Part shown: piece by piece, positions 56,390-64,000 of the stretch
Layout of the letters: each line of letters begins with the position of its first letter
How positions within the stretch are numbered: position 1 is the stretch's first letter
Source of the DNA: Belliella alkalica
GTDB taxonomy: Bacteria > Bacteroidota > Bacteroidia > Cytophagales > Cyclobacteriaceae
Reading direction: 5' to 3'
NCBI RefSeq assembly: GCF_022549785.1
Contig: NZ_JAKZGO010000001.1
Location: 394,101 to 458,100, forward strand
Length of the DNA: 64,000 nt
Position numbers and translations under genes: made by a program
The notes under the pieces: generated by a model
Databases searched by the model: none
Told to the model about the DNA's origin: nothing
Seen by the model: the letters and a program-made list of their open reading frames with translations, nothing else

Positions 56390-56670
56390 CACCATCCCTA
56401 TTCATTAAAACCCTCTAAAACATGATATGATTCTTTCCTTTTGAATTGCATCATATATTTAGATTTGCTCCTGTGTTTAGATTTGGCCCTGTATTCAATT
56501 CCCTCCTGCTTTAGCTGGAGAAACATGATAGAATAATGTGCATTTCAGGCTTTAGCCAAAAATAAATCCCTAGATCCTTTCAAATTAGGATTGGTTAATT
56601 TCAGATTTGATCAAAAAAATTCGGCTAAAGCCTGAATAGAAACTCTAATCTTTTTTTGGATGGGCTAAAG
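56390..56670. repeat. Palindromic repeat unit A, transposase-associated
   Basis: A 281-bp unit starting CACCATCCCTATTCATT. Inside, CTCC...GGAG forms a hairpin around GCTTTAGC (56503-56520), and TTCAGGCTTTAGCC (56544-56557) pairs with GGCTAAAGCCTGAA (56623-56636) over a 65-bp interval. Near-identical to unit C and continuous with unit B. Confidence 0.85.
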
Positions 56671-56806
56671 CACCATCCCTATTCATAACAACCCTTTAAA
56701 ATATGATAAGATTCTTTCCTTTTGAATTGCATCATATATTTAGATTTGCTCCTGTGTTTAGATTTGGCCCTATATTCAATTGTCTCCTGCTTTAGCTGGA
56801 GGAAAT
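56671..56806. repeat. Palindromic repeat unit B, left half, before the transposase
   Basis: Starts directly after unit A with the same CACCATCCCTATTCAT. It follows units A and C to the first hairpin (ctgctttagctggagg), then the sequence switches to the 3' end of the transposase gene. A matching end (cggctaaaa) occurs at 57387-57395, past the transposase 5' end. Confidence 0.75.
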
Positions 56807-56814
56807 AAAAGGTT

Positions 56815-57267
56815 TTAATCATGAAATTTAGTAAACCCAAATTTATTGATGAATTCATCAAACTCTTCTTGATAAGTTTTCTTTTTATGGTGCTCTTCCT
56901 GTTTTTTTATATAGTTCCTTACTTTCTCAATCATAGATTCTGAAACTGAAACAGCAAAATATTCATCTTGCCACTCAAATTTTTTTCCACCCAAAGTAGG
57001 AACAATTATATCGTTTCTATTTATCCAAAATGATGATTCTCCCTTTATTAATTGCATTACTTTTTGAATATTTTGATCTACCCCCAAAGAAAACAAGCAA
57101 TGGCAATGGTCTGAATATCCATTTACAAAATCGATAAATATCCCTTTTTTCTTTGCATTCTCTTGAATATGGCTCCACACCATTTTCCTTATTTCTTTTG
57201 TTACAAGCTGAGGCTCTCTGTTTTTCGTGCTCCAAACAAAATGTATGTAAACTTTTATGTAAGACAT
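56815..57267 (-). CDS. REP-associated tyrosine transposase (IS200/IS605-like TnpA, RAYT)
   Basis: 150 residues, Y1 transposase. The start MSYIKVYIHFVWSTKNREP is typical; the HUH metal motif is H54-C-H56 (DHCHCLFSL), and the catalytic Tyr is Y119 (VRNYIKKQEEHH), with KGESSFWINRN and GGKKFEWQDEYFAVSVS between. These enzymes cut and join single-stranded DNA at hairpins. No TnpB or Q-pathway gene is present. It is surrounded by 280-bp palindromic repeats and embedded in one of them. Length is full, so it may be active. Confidence 0.92.
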   Translation of the reverse strand: MSYIKVYIHFVWSTKNREPQLVTKEIRKMVWSHIQENAKKKGIFIDFVNGYSDHCHCLFSLGVDQNIQKVMQLIKGESSFWINRNDIIVPTLGGKKFEWQDEYFAVSVSESMIEKVRNYIKKQEEHHKKKTYQEEFDEFINKFGFTKFHD

Positions 57268-57395
57268 AAATAAAAATTAAGGTTGAACGATTAAAACAAT
57301 TTTAAAATCAAAATTTACATTTAGTTTTTTTCGAATCCAAATTATTTTTGAAAGACTAAAATCCAAATTAGAATTTCTTTTAGTATCGGCTAAAA

Positions 57396-57680
57396 CACCA
57401 TCCCTATTCATTAAAACCCTCTAAAACATGATATGATTCTTTCCTTTTGAATTGCATCATATATGTAGATTTGCTCCTGTGTTTAGATTTGGCCCTGTAT
57501 TCAATTGCCTCCTGCTTTAGCTGGAGGAAAATGATAGAATAATATGCATTTCAGGCTTTAGCCAAATAATAAATGCCTAGATGTTTTCAAATTAGGATTG
57601 GTTAATTTCAGATTTGATCAAAAAAAGAATTCGGCTAAAGCCTGAATAGAAATTCTAACCTTTTTTTGGTTGGACTAAAG
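57396..57680. repeat. Palindromic repeat unit C, transposase-associated
   Basis: A 285-bp unit nearly identical to unit A with the same two palindromes (cctcctgctttagctggagg; caggctttagcc ... ggctaaagcctg). Bases 57681-57700 begin a further partial unit, ending beside the TPR gene. Confidence 0.85.
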
Positions 57681-57713
57681 TACCATCCCTATTCATTACC
57701 ATCCCCTATTCAA

Positions 57714-58373
57714 TTATTTACAAAATGAACTGAGGTATCTGTCAACAGATTTACTTCCCAATCTCCTTGCTGCATTCCAATCTTCACAGGCTTTTTCAGC
57801 ATTTTTGGCTTGATAATGACTTGTTCCTCTATTGGTCAAAATATCTGAGTTGTCGGGGCTCAGCTTCAAGGCATAATCATAATCAGAGATAGCTCTTTCA
57901 AATTTTTTAATTTTCAAATGACAATTGCCTCTATTGAAATGATAAGCCCAAACAATTGGAAAATCTTCACCATTAATTTTACTATAAGCTATTGCTGAAG
58001 AATAAGCTTTGATTGCCGCATCATATTGCTTTCTTTCTTGGTAAATATTTCCCAAATAATAGGCTAATTCATCATCTTCCTCAAATATTTCCATTGCTGA
58101 TTTCAGGGCTTCAATCAATTTATCTGTTTTTTGAGGGATATTCCTGATGGCATTATAATAATTGACATAGGCTGGGTGAAATGTTGGGTCTTTCTCTATC
58201 ACAGGTTCCAAAATTTTAGATGCCGTTTCATAATTTCCTTTTGAAATCATGTCTTGGGCTGTTTTTGCTATGACGATAGAATTATTTCTTTCTTCTGGAT
58301 CTACCTCATATACTTCTTGAGCTTGGATACCCAAAGCCTGAAAAAACAAAACTATTGCAATTACATATTTCAT
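57714..58373 (-). CDS. Exported TPR protein
   Basis: 219 residues with a signal peptide (1-18, ...FFQALGIQA). Tetratricopeptide repeats run from residue 35 (MISKGNYETASKILEPVIEKDPTFHPAYVNYYNAI, DDELAYYLGNIYQERKQYDAAIKAYSSAI, NRGNCHLKIKKFERAISDYDYALKLSPDNS). The repeats end with CEDWNAARRLGSKSVDRYLSSFCK. The scaffold is likely periplasmic; partners are unknown. Upstream of it on minus is rmuC, 41 bp away, possibly one transcript. Confidence 0.86.
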   Translation of the reverse strand: MKYVIAIVLFFQALGIQAQEVYEVDPEERNNSIVIAKTAQDMISKGNYETASKILEPVIEKDPTFHPAYVNYYNAIRNIPQKTDKLIEALKSAMEIFEEDDELAYYLGNIYQERKQYDAAIKAYSSAIAYSKINGEDFPIVWAYHFNRGNCHLKIKKFERAISDYDYALKLSPDNSDILTNRGTSHYQAKNAEKACEDWNAARRLGSKSVDRYLSSFCK

Positions 58374-58414
58374 AAATTCATTCTTAATTTAAACTAAAAC
58401 TACTGCATATTTTC

Positions 58415-59665
58415 TTAATCCAATAGTTTTTTCCCTTCTTCTTCGGGCAGTTCTTCTATTTCCTTTAACTTCCTTTGGATCACTCTTGTTCTGGTACCAA
58501 CCAAAGTATCCAAATCAGTACTTGCCTCTGTAATCTTCTTTTGAGCTTTACTAATCAAATCTCCAAATTTTGAAAATTCTGCTTTCACTGCTCCCAAAAC
58601 TTTCCAGACTTCACTACTTCTTTGTTGGATTGCTAGGGTCTTGAACCCCATTTGAAGGCTATTCAACATCGCTGCCAAAGTTGTAGGTCCTACCAAAATG
58701 ACTTTATACTCTCTCTGCAATAGCTGTGCTAGATCTCCATCTCTGATGATCTCAGCATAAAGACTTTCCATTGGAAGAAAAAGTATGGCAAAATCTGTAG
58801 TATAAGGAGGGATAATATACTTGTTGCTGATATCTTGTGCTGCTTTTTTGACTGCTTTGAACAATTCTATTTTCGCAGTATCGATTAGTACTTTTTCACC
58901 TAAATCATACGCATCAAGCAATCTATAATAGGACTCTTGGGGGAATTTAGCATCAATTGGTAGATATACTGGTCCATCATCGGAATTCCCTGGCATTTTG
59001 ATAGCATATTCTACCCGTTCAGTGATTCCTTTTTTCAGTTGAACATTGTTTTCATATTGATCTGGTGCCAGTACATTTTCCAAAATTCCCTGCAATTGGT
59101 ATTCACCAAGCACACCACGTGTTTTCACATTACTCAATACCCGCTTTAGATCCCCTACCCCTGTGGCAAGATTCTGCATTTCGCCCAAACCTTTTTGAAC
59201 TGCCAAAAGCTGTTTAGTCACAAGTTCAAAAGATTGACCAAGTCTAGTTTCCAGTGTTTTTTGAAGTTTTTCATCAACAGTTTCACGCATTTTCTCAAGA
59301 CGCTCTTCTGTAGATTGAAGCATACGTTCCTGTCTTTGGATCAATTCTTGAAATTTCTCTCTTTGGAGCTCATTGAATTCCTTGACATTTTCCCTAAAAA
59401 GCTTCCCAAAATCCCTCAAAACTTCTGATTGCTCTTTGCTATTGGCGCGCAAAGATTCGAAAACCAATCCAAACTGATGCATTAATCCTTGATTGATCTC
59501 TGCTCTGTTAGATTGCATTTGTTTGTTCAGTTCACTTTTAAGATCTTGAAATTCAGCTTTTCTTTCTTGATCGCCTCTTCCTTTCTGACTTTGTTTATAA
59601 ATTAGGTAGCAAAGAAGAAATGTCTGAATTAACAAAAGGAAATAAATTGTATTCTCTACCGACAT
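58415..59665 (-). CDS. rmuC: DNA recombination protein RmuC
   Basis: 416 residues. One N-terminal membrane helix (5-22), a long coiled coil (40-150), then the RmuC nuclease-like domain: GVLGEYQLQGILENVLAPDQYENN, PVYLPIDAKFPQESYYRLLDAY, FAILFLPMESLYAEI and VILVGPTTLAAMLNSLQMGFKTLA. RmuC limits DNA rearrangements at inverted repeats, which is of interest given the palindromes nearby. Its 5' end overlaps the hydrolase gene by 71 bp on the same strand. Confidence 0.9.
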   Translation of the reverse strand: MSVENTIYFLLLIQTFLLCYLIYKQSQKGRGDQERKAEFQDLKSELNKQMQSNRAEINQGLMHQFGLVFESLRANSKEQSEVLRDFGKLFRENVKEFNELQREKFQELIQRQERMLQSTEERLEKMRETVDEKLQKTLETRLGQSFELVTKQLLAVQKGLGEMQNLATGVGDLKRVLSNVKTRGVLGEYQLQGILENVLAPDQYENNVQLKKGITERVEYAIKMPGNSDDGPVYLPIDAKFPQESYYRLLDAYDLGEKVLIDTAKIELFKAVKKAAQDISNKYIIPPYTTDFAILFLPMESLYAEIIRDGDLAQLLQREYKVILVGPTTLAAMLNSLQMGFKTLAIQQRSSEVWKVLGAVKAEFSKFGDLISKAQKKITEASTDLDTLVGTRTRVIQRKLKEIEELPEEEGKKLLD

Positions 59666-60671
59666 GACTATAATATTTGGGAGCTGAAAAGTAGTCGATA
59701 TTCGATTGAATCCCTAGAAATGACAAATATTCTGCGACAGTCTCTGTCGGTATTTCTTCCATTGGTACATGACCAGCTTGATCGAAAACCTTCAGTTTGG
59801 AACCGGGAATAGCTTCCGCCAATTTTTTTCCATTTGCCAAAGGAATCCATGTATCTTCCCTTCCCCAAGTGATCAAAACAGGCATTTTTATCTTTTCGAA
59901 ATCTATTTCCAAAGGTTTCCTAAAGGTAAGACGATCGATTGTAGCCTGTCTATTTCCCTCTCTTCGCATCAATTCATAATATCGTGTGACTTGTTGAGGC
60001 TTGATTTTTTTCTGATCATAATAGACCTGCTTGAGATTTCTTCTGAACAAAAATTCCGGGGTACATTTCAGAAGTATTTTTGAAAATAGTGGCGTTTGAG
60101 CCAGTCGAATAATTGAAGGTGTTGTATTTTTGCTTTTGGCTTTTGGTTCTGAATTTTCAGAAATTTGTCTAGGTGCACCAGAAGAATCAATTAAATTCAA
60201 TGAAAGTACTCGCTCAGGCTTATCTGACGCCATTTTTAAAGCTACTCCACCACCCATAGAATTGCCTGCTATGTGAAATTCCTCCAAACCCAAGTTATCA
60301 GCCAATTCAAAAAGTAAGCTTGCGTAGTCATTGACATTGTAGCGCTTTTGGGAATCAGGGCCTGTCAAGCCATGGCCAGGTAAATCCATGGAAATTGTCA
60401 TAAAATATTGTGAAAGTTCTTCTTCCCAATCTTGCCAAGCATGGAGTGATGAAAAGCTCCCATGAATCAAAAATATAGGCTCTCCTTCCCCTTTCACCTT
60501 TACATGTAAGTCGATGCCATCTACGTGGACAAAATAGGAAGATTCGCTTGAATATTTCTCCACTAAAACTTCTGGATCGATATCTGATCTATAACTTAAT
60601 AGAATAGCTAGTCCAATCAAAAAGATTAGCGAAGCAACAATTTTGAAAATCAATACGAAGAGTTTTAGCAT
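59595..60671 (-). CDS. Membrane-anchored alpha/beta hydrolase
   Basis: 358 residues. A membrane helix (4-25) is followed by the hydrolase: oxyanion HGSFSS (70-75), nucleophile Ser138 in AGNSMGGG, Asp273 in WGREDTWIP and His301 in QAGHVP. The normal fold ends near residue 320 (EYLSFLG); a further 38 residues read through into the rmuC start region, giving a 71-bp overlap. Substrate unknown; members split esters or epoxides. Confidence 0.88.
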   Translation of the reverse strand: MLKLFVLIFKIVASLIFLIGLAILLSYRSDIDPEVLVEKYSSESSYFVHVDGIDLHVKVKGEGEPIFLIHGSFSSLHAWQDWEEELSQYFMTISMDLPGHGLTGPDSQKRYNVNDYASLLFELADNLGLEEFHIAGNSMGGGVALKMASDKPERVLSLNLIDSSGAPRQISENSEPKAKSKNTTPSIIRLAQTPLFSKILLKCTPEFLFRRNLKQVYYDQKKIKPQQVTRYYELMRREGNRQATIDRLTFRKPLEIDFEKIKMPVLITWGREDTWIPLANGKKLAEAIPGSKLKVFDQAGHVPMEEIPTETVAEYLSFLGIQSNIDYFSAPKYYSHVGREYNLFPFVNSDISSLLPNL

Positions 60672-60773
60672 TTTTGAAGAGATATTAGCAAGTTTCCATA
60701 AATTAAGGCTTAATTTTCGAATATTAAAAAATGTGTTTATCTACTTTTACCACATCTAATCGAAATTATCATT

Positions 60774-61877
60774 ATGCTAAAACGAATGCAGAAATCAATT
60801 CTTTCAATTATCTTTCTAATGACGATCATTTTTTCTTGCCAAAAACCAGAACCGAAAGAAGAAATCGAAACTATTCAATTGACAATCCAAGAAGCAAATA
60901 GGCTTGCAAAAATGCCTCTTCATTGTCTGCAAGTAGAATACCCAAACAAGCTCAACCAAACTTTGGCTTCTGAAGATTATCTAAAAGGTCCAAAAGAACT
61001 TCATCCAGCATTCTATGGTTGTTTTGACTGGCATTCAAGTGTTCATGGTCATTGGATGTTAGTCAGTTTGCTTCGTCAATTTCCCGATTTGGAAGGTAAA
61101 GAAGAAATAAAAGAAATTCTGTTGGACAATATCAGTTATCAAAACATTCTTGCTGAAGTAAATTACTTTTTTCAACCTCAAAATTCAAGTTATGAGAGAA
61201 CTTATGGCTGGGCTTGGGTATTGAAATTGGCTGAGGAACTTTACCTATGGGACGATCCAGTTGCAAAGCAATTGGAAAGGAATCTTCAGCCACTGACTGA
61301 TCTAATGGTGAAAAAATATATCGACTTTCTTCCCAAATTAAACTATCCAATTCGCGTAGGAGAACACAGTAATATTGCTTTTGGGATGTCACTTGCATTT
61401 GATTATGCCGAAACTGTCAATGAAAAGAAATTGTCAGAAATGATCCGTCAACGTGCCAAAGATTGGTTCTTGAATGATGAAAACTGCCCTTTGGATTGGG
61501 AACCTAGCGGATATGATTTTTTATCACCCTGCTTTCAGGAATTGGATATCATGCGAAAGGTTTTGGAAAAAGAAGAGTTTGACAAATGGGTAACGAAATT
61601 TATGCCTGAACTTAAAAATAAAGATTTTCAGCTGGCACCTGGTGAAGTAAGTGATAGAACAGATGGGAAATTAGTCCATTTAGATGGATTGAATTTTAGT
61701 AGAGCTTGGTGTATTTACGGACTATCCAGAGCATACCCACATCAATATGGGCATTTGGATGTCATTGCTAACGATCATATCAATTATTCGCTTCCCTCCA
61801 TTGTAGATGACAATTACGAGGGTACACATTGGCTCGGAAGCTTTGCAGTGTATGCCTTGCAACAAGGTGCCAAATGA
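60774..61877 (+). CDS. DUF2891 family lipoprotein
   Basis: 367 residues. The N-terminus (MLKRMQKSILSIIFLMTIIFSC) is a lipoprotein signal, lipidated at Cys22. The DUF2891 pattern is clear: HPAFYGCFDWHSSVHGHWMLV, ERTYGWAWVLKLAEEL, YPIRVGEHSNIAFGMSLAFDYA, DWEPSGYDFLSPCFQELDIM and GLNFSRAWCIYGLS, a toroid-like helical fold with several conserved His and Trp. Role unknown, perhaps sugar-related. ATGA overlap links it to the next gene. Confidence 0.88.
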   Translation: MLKRMQKSILSIIFLMTIIFSCQKPEPKEEIETIQLTIQEANRLAKMPLHCLQVEYPNKLNQTLASEDYLKGPKELHPAFYGCFDWHSSVHGHWMLVSLLRQFPDLEGKEEIKEILLDNISYQNILAEVNYFFQPQNSSYERTYGWAWVLKLAEELYLWDDPVAKQLERNLQPLTDLMVKKYIDFLPKLNYPIRVGEHSNIAFGMSLAFDYAETVNEKKLSEMIRQRAKDWFLNDENCPLDWEPSGYDFLSPCFQELDIMRKVLEKEEFDKWVTKFMPELKNKDFQLAPGEVSDRTDGKLVHLDGLNFSRAWCIYGLSRAYPHQYGHLDVIANDHINYSLPSIVDDNYEGTHWLGSFAVYALQQGAK

Positions 61878-63085
61878 GTTGGAAGAAATATATAGGACCT
61901 GGGCCCTTGGTCGCTGCTGCCTTTATTGGTCCAGGTACAGTGACTGTTTGTACACTTGCAGGAGTCAACTTTGGCTTTGACTTATTATGGGCATTGGGGC
62001 TATCGATTGTCGCTACGATTGTACTGCAAGAAATGGCCGCTCGAATAGGATTGTTAGCCCAAAAAGGCCTCGCATCAGTAATTTCTGACACAATCCATAT
62101 TGGGGTTGTTAGATATTTTTCGATTTCCTTAGTGATGCTTGCAGTAGTTCTAGGAAATGCTGCCTATGAAGCTGGAAACATCTCTGGAGGTGCTATGGGT
62201 GCTGAATTGATTGTATCATTGCCTAATTTGAATATCGGTCAATTTAAGGTAAAGTTGCTCAACCTCGTCATTGGTGCGATAGCTTTACTACTTTTGATGC
62301 TGGGAAGTTTCAAAACTATCAGCAAATATTTGACAGTGTTGGTCATATTGATGAGTCTTGCATTTATCACAAATGCAATTGTCCTTGGTCCAAATTGGAG
62401 AGATTTAATGACTGGTTTCGTACCAAAAATTAATACTGAAAATATAATAACAATAGTAGCATTAATCGGGACAACTGTTGTTCCCTACAACCTTTTCCTT
62501 CACTCATCTTTGGTTAGTCAAAAATGGAATACATTATCTGAACTAAAGTATATTCGATTTGATACCATTATTTCAGTTGTTTTGGGAGGCATCGTTTCAA
62601 TGGCTATCGTGGTGACTGCTGCTTCGGGTAAAGCTATAGATGTTAATTCAGCTGCTGATTTAGCGATTGGGTTAGAAGGATTACTTGGTGTTTTCGCAAA
62701 GTACTTTATGGCATTTGGGTTGTTTGCTGCAGGGGTTACATCGGCAATCACAGCACCTTTAGCTGGCGCTTTGGTAGTCTCCGGCTGTTTCGGTTGGTCT
62801 ACGAATATCAATAGCAAGCCTATGAGACTTAGCATTATTTTCATTTTGGGACTAGGGCTAATTTTCTCCTCTTTGGGAATCAAACCCATTCAGTTAATCA
62901 CTTGGGCACAAGTCGCTAATGGAATATTGCTTCCACTTTTAAGCGCCTACATACTTTGGATAATCAATAAAAAGTCTGTCATGAAAAATCATGTCAATTC
63001 GATGTTTCTAAACATTGTTGGAGGAATAATCTGGCTAATCACCTTGTTTTTAGGCGGATGGAGTATCTTCAAAGTACTTAATTAA
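61874..63085 (+). CDS. Nramp-family transporter lacking canonical metal ligands
   Basis: 403 residues from the ATG at 61874, which shares ATGA with the DUF2891 stop; a longer frame back to 61829 overlaps that gene and is rejected. Ten or eleven membrane helices. In classical Nramp transporters helix 1 carries DPGN and helix 6 carries MPHN; here they read GPGT (AAFIGPGTVTV) and VPYN (TVVPYNLFLHSS), so the Asp, Asn, Met and His that hold manganese or iron are replaced. The rest of the family (LLWALGLSIVATIVLQEMAARIG, GNAAYEAGNISGGA, LFLHSSLV) is kept. The transported ion is therefore uncertain. Confidence 0.85.
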   Translation: MSWKKYIGPGPLVAAAFIGPGTVTVCTLAGVNFGFDLLWALGLSIVATIVLQEMAARIGLLAQKGLASVISDTIHIGVVRYFSISLVMLAVVLGNAAYEAGNISGGAMGAELIVSLPNLNIGQFKVKLLNLVIGAIALLLLMLGSFKTISKYLTVLVILMSLAFITNAIVLGPNWRDLMTGFVPKINTENIITIVALIGTTVVPYNLFLHSSLVSQKWNTLSELKYIRFDTIISVVLGGIVSMAIVVTAASGKAIDVNSAADLAIGLEGLLGVFAKYFMAFGLFAAGVTSAITAPLAGALVVSGCFGWSTNINSKPMRLSIIFILGLGLIFSSLGIKPIQLITWAQVANGILLPLLSAYILWIINKKSVMKNHVNSMFLNIVGGIIWLITLFLGGWSIFKVLN

Positions 63086-63485
63086 GTAAAAATTATCCTA
63101 GATATTTAAATTACAAGTGTCACAAATAACATAGATATACAGAACTTTATCACTAATAAATTTGACAACTACATTTTCTGCTTTACAAGAATATAACTGA
63201 TATCGGATACTCCACCTCAATTAAGTTACAATTGGATAATTACTTGCGGTAAGATAATTATCCCAAAATATGATGGTACCGGCAAATAGTCATTTAATCA
63301 AAAATAAAAACATGAATATTTACACTGATATTATAGCTATACTGCTTGTTGAATTATAAATCTATTTAAAACTTGAAAAAAAATACCCCATAATTTCATA
63401 TGAAAAATGCACTTTCTGATGCTATTTCGAACAATCATTTTACTAAACGTCTAAAAATTCAATAATAACATAACCCAAAGAATCT
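63086..63485. other. Intergenic, no gene seen
   Basis: Strongly A+T-rich; stop codons in all frames and no hairpin of note. The penicillin-acylase promoter should lie near its right end. Confidence 0.45.
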
Positions 63486-64000
63486 ATGAAAAAACTATTG
63501 ATTTTATTAACATTTTTATTCTTGGCTTCACTTATTGGTTTTCAAATAACTAAAAAAATATTTGCTCCAGAATACGATGGAAATAAAGAATTACTCGGGC
63601 TAAACACAAATGCAGAGGTCTATTTCGATGATTTTGGCATTCCTCATATCTATGCTGAAAATGAAATTGATGCTTACCTGACACTCGGATATATCCACGC
63701 ACAAGATCGGCTTTTTCAGATGGAAATGATGCGAAGAGTTGGTTCTGGGACATTGGCAGAGCTTCTTGGTGAGGATTTGGTGGATGTCGATAAATTTTTC
63801 AGAACCTTAGGCATTCCTAAACATGCCGAATGGAGCACAGAAGAATGGAATCAAGAACATAACTCAAGTTCGAAATCAGCCACAGAAGCTTATATAAAAG
63901 GTGTCAACCAATTTATAGAAAATGGGAAATTGCCATTGGAATATACATTACTGGGAGAAAAACCACGACCGTTTACCATCAATGATGTACATAGTATAGT
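63486..64000 (+). CDS. Penicillin acylase family protein, N-terminal part
   Basis: 171 codons to the right edge. A membrane or signal segment (MKKLLILLTFLFLASLIGFQ) is followed by the alpha-chain start of the Ntn-hydrolase family: VYFDDFGIPHIYAENEIDAYLTLGYIHAQDRLFQMEMMRRVGSGTLAELLGEDLVDVDKFFRTLGI, then AYIKGVNQFIENGKLPLEYTLLGEKPRPFTINDVHSI. The catalytic Ser of the beta chain lies outside the window. Members cleave amide bonds, such as acyl-homoserine lactones or beta-lactams, or lipoyl-type amides; the substrate is unknown. Confidence 0.88.
   Translation, partial: MKKLLILLTFLFLASLIGFQITKKIFAPEYDGNKELLGLNTNAEVYFDDFGIPHIYAENEIDAYLTLGYIHAQDRLFQMEMMRRVGSGTLAELLGEDLVDVDKFFRTLGIPKHAEWSTEEWNQEHNSSSKSATEAYIKGVNQFIENGKLPLEYTLLGEKPRPFTINDVHSI

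Noticed and set aside
56679-56861. 60-codon minus frame over repeat unit B and the transposase end
   Set aside because: It is repeat DNA read in another frame; the same stretch is found in units A and C with interruptions.

Overview
The window looks like chromosomal DNA of a Bacteroidota bacterium, most likely a member of Cytophagales/Cyclobacteriaceae (Algoriphagus/Belliella-like). The reasons are the strong A+T bias, the lack of strong Shine-Dalgarno sequences, promoter -7 boxes of the TAnnTTTG type, many short exported lipoproteins, a TonB-dependent receptor with a carboxypeptidase-like N-terminal domain, and Bacteroidota-typical families (DUF3078, DUF4136, DUF2911, DUF4625, DUF3820, bVLRF1-type release factor, ligase-associated helicase). 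The genus assignment is inference. I see no rRNA or tRNA genes, no CRISPR array and no prophage.

Layout. 1-8.2 kb: a glycoside hydrolase family 2 gene cut by the left edge, envelope proteins (DUF3078, DUF4136), a stand-alone receiver protein, a CxCG protein followed by an extremely acidic 66-residue protein, and a periplasmic molybdenum hydroxylase pair (IorAB type). 8.7-18.7 kb: Gfo/Idh/MocA oxidoreductase, DUF2911 protein, an HrpB helicase gene broken by one in-frame stop, two orphan soluble proteins, a Vms1-like (VLRF1) peptidyl-tRNA hydrolase candidate, a barrel-like outer-membrane protein and a CocE/S15 hydrolase. 18.7-33.5 kb: housekeeping genes (trmH, parC, parE, a CvfB-like S1 protein, hydroxyacyl-CoA dehydrogenase, deoxynucleoside kinase, ROK kinase, rhomboid protease), with sterol desaturase and other membrane proteins.

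33.6-42.5 kb: a lone HPt protein, exported peptidases (S9, gamma-glutamyltransferase, S8 subtilase) and an exported alpha/beta hydrolase. 42.7-47.3 kb: a TonB receptor and His-rich lipoproteins that look like a metal-acquisition cluster, with a shared TGCAA-N5-TTGCA-type motif in front of two genes. 47.4-51.5 kb: ATP-dependent DNA ligase overlapping a ligase-associated DEXH helicase. 51.5-56.3 kb: a TPR histidine kinase convergent with trkH-trkA potassium uptake genes. 56.4-57.7 kb: a REP-associated IS200-like transposase embedded in an array of about 280-bp palindromic repeats. 57.7-64 kb: TPR protein, rmuC, alpha/beta hydrolase, a DUF2891 lipoprotein translationally coupled to an atypical Nramp transporter, and the start of a penicillin-acylase gene.

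The observations most worth following are the VLRF1 protein (candidate ribosome-rescue hydrolase), the TAA splitting hrpB, the repeat/transposase array, the metal cluster with its candidate operators, the Nramp protein lacking the canonical metal-binding residues, and at least three other imperfect palindromic elements that look like MITE or REP sequences.
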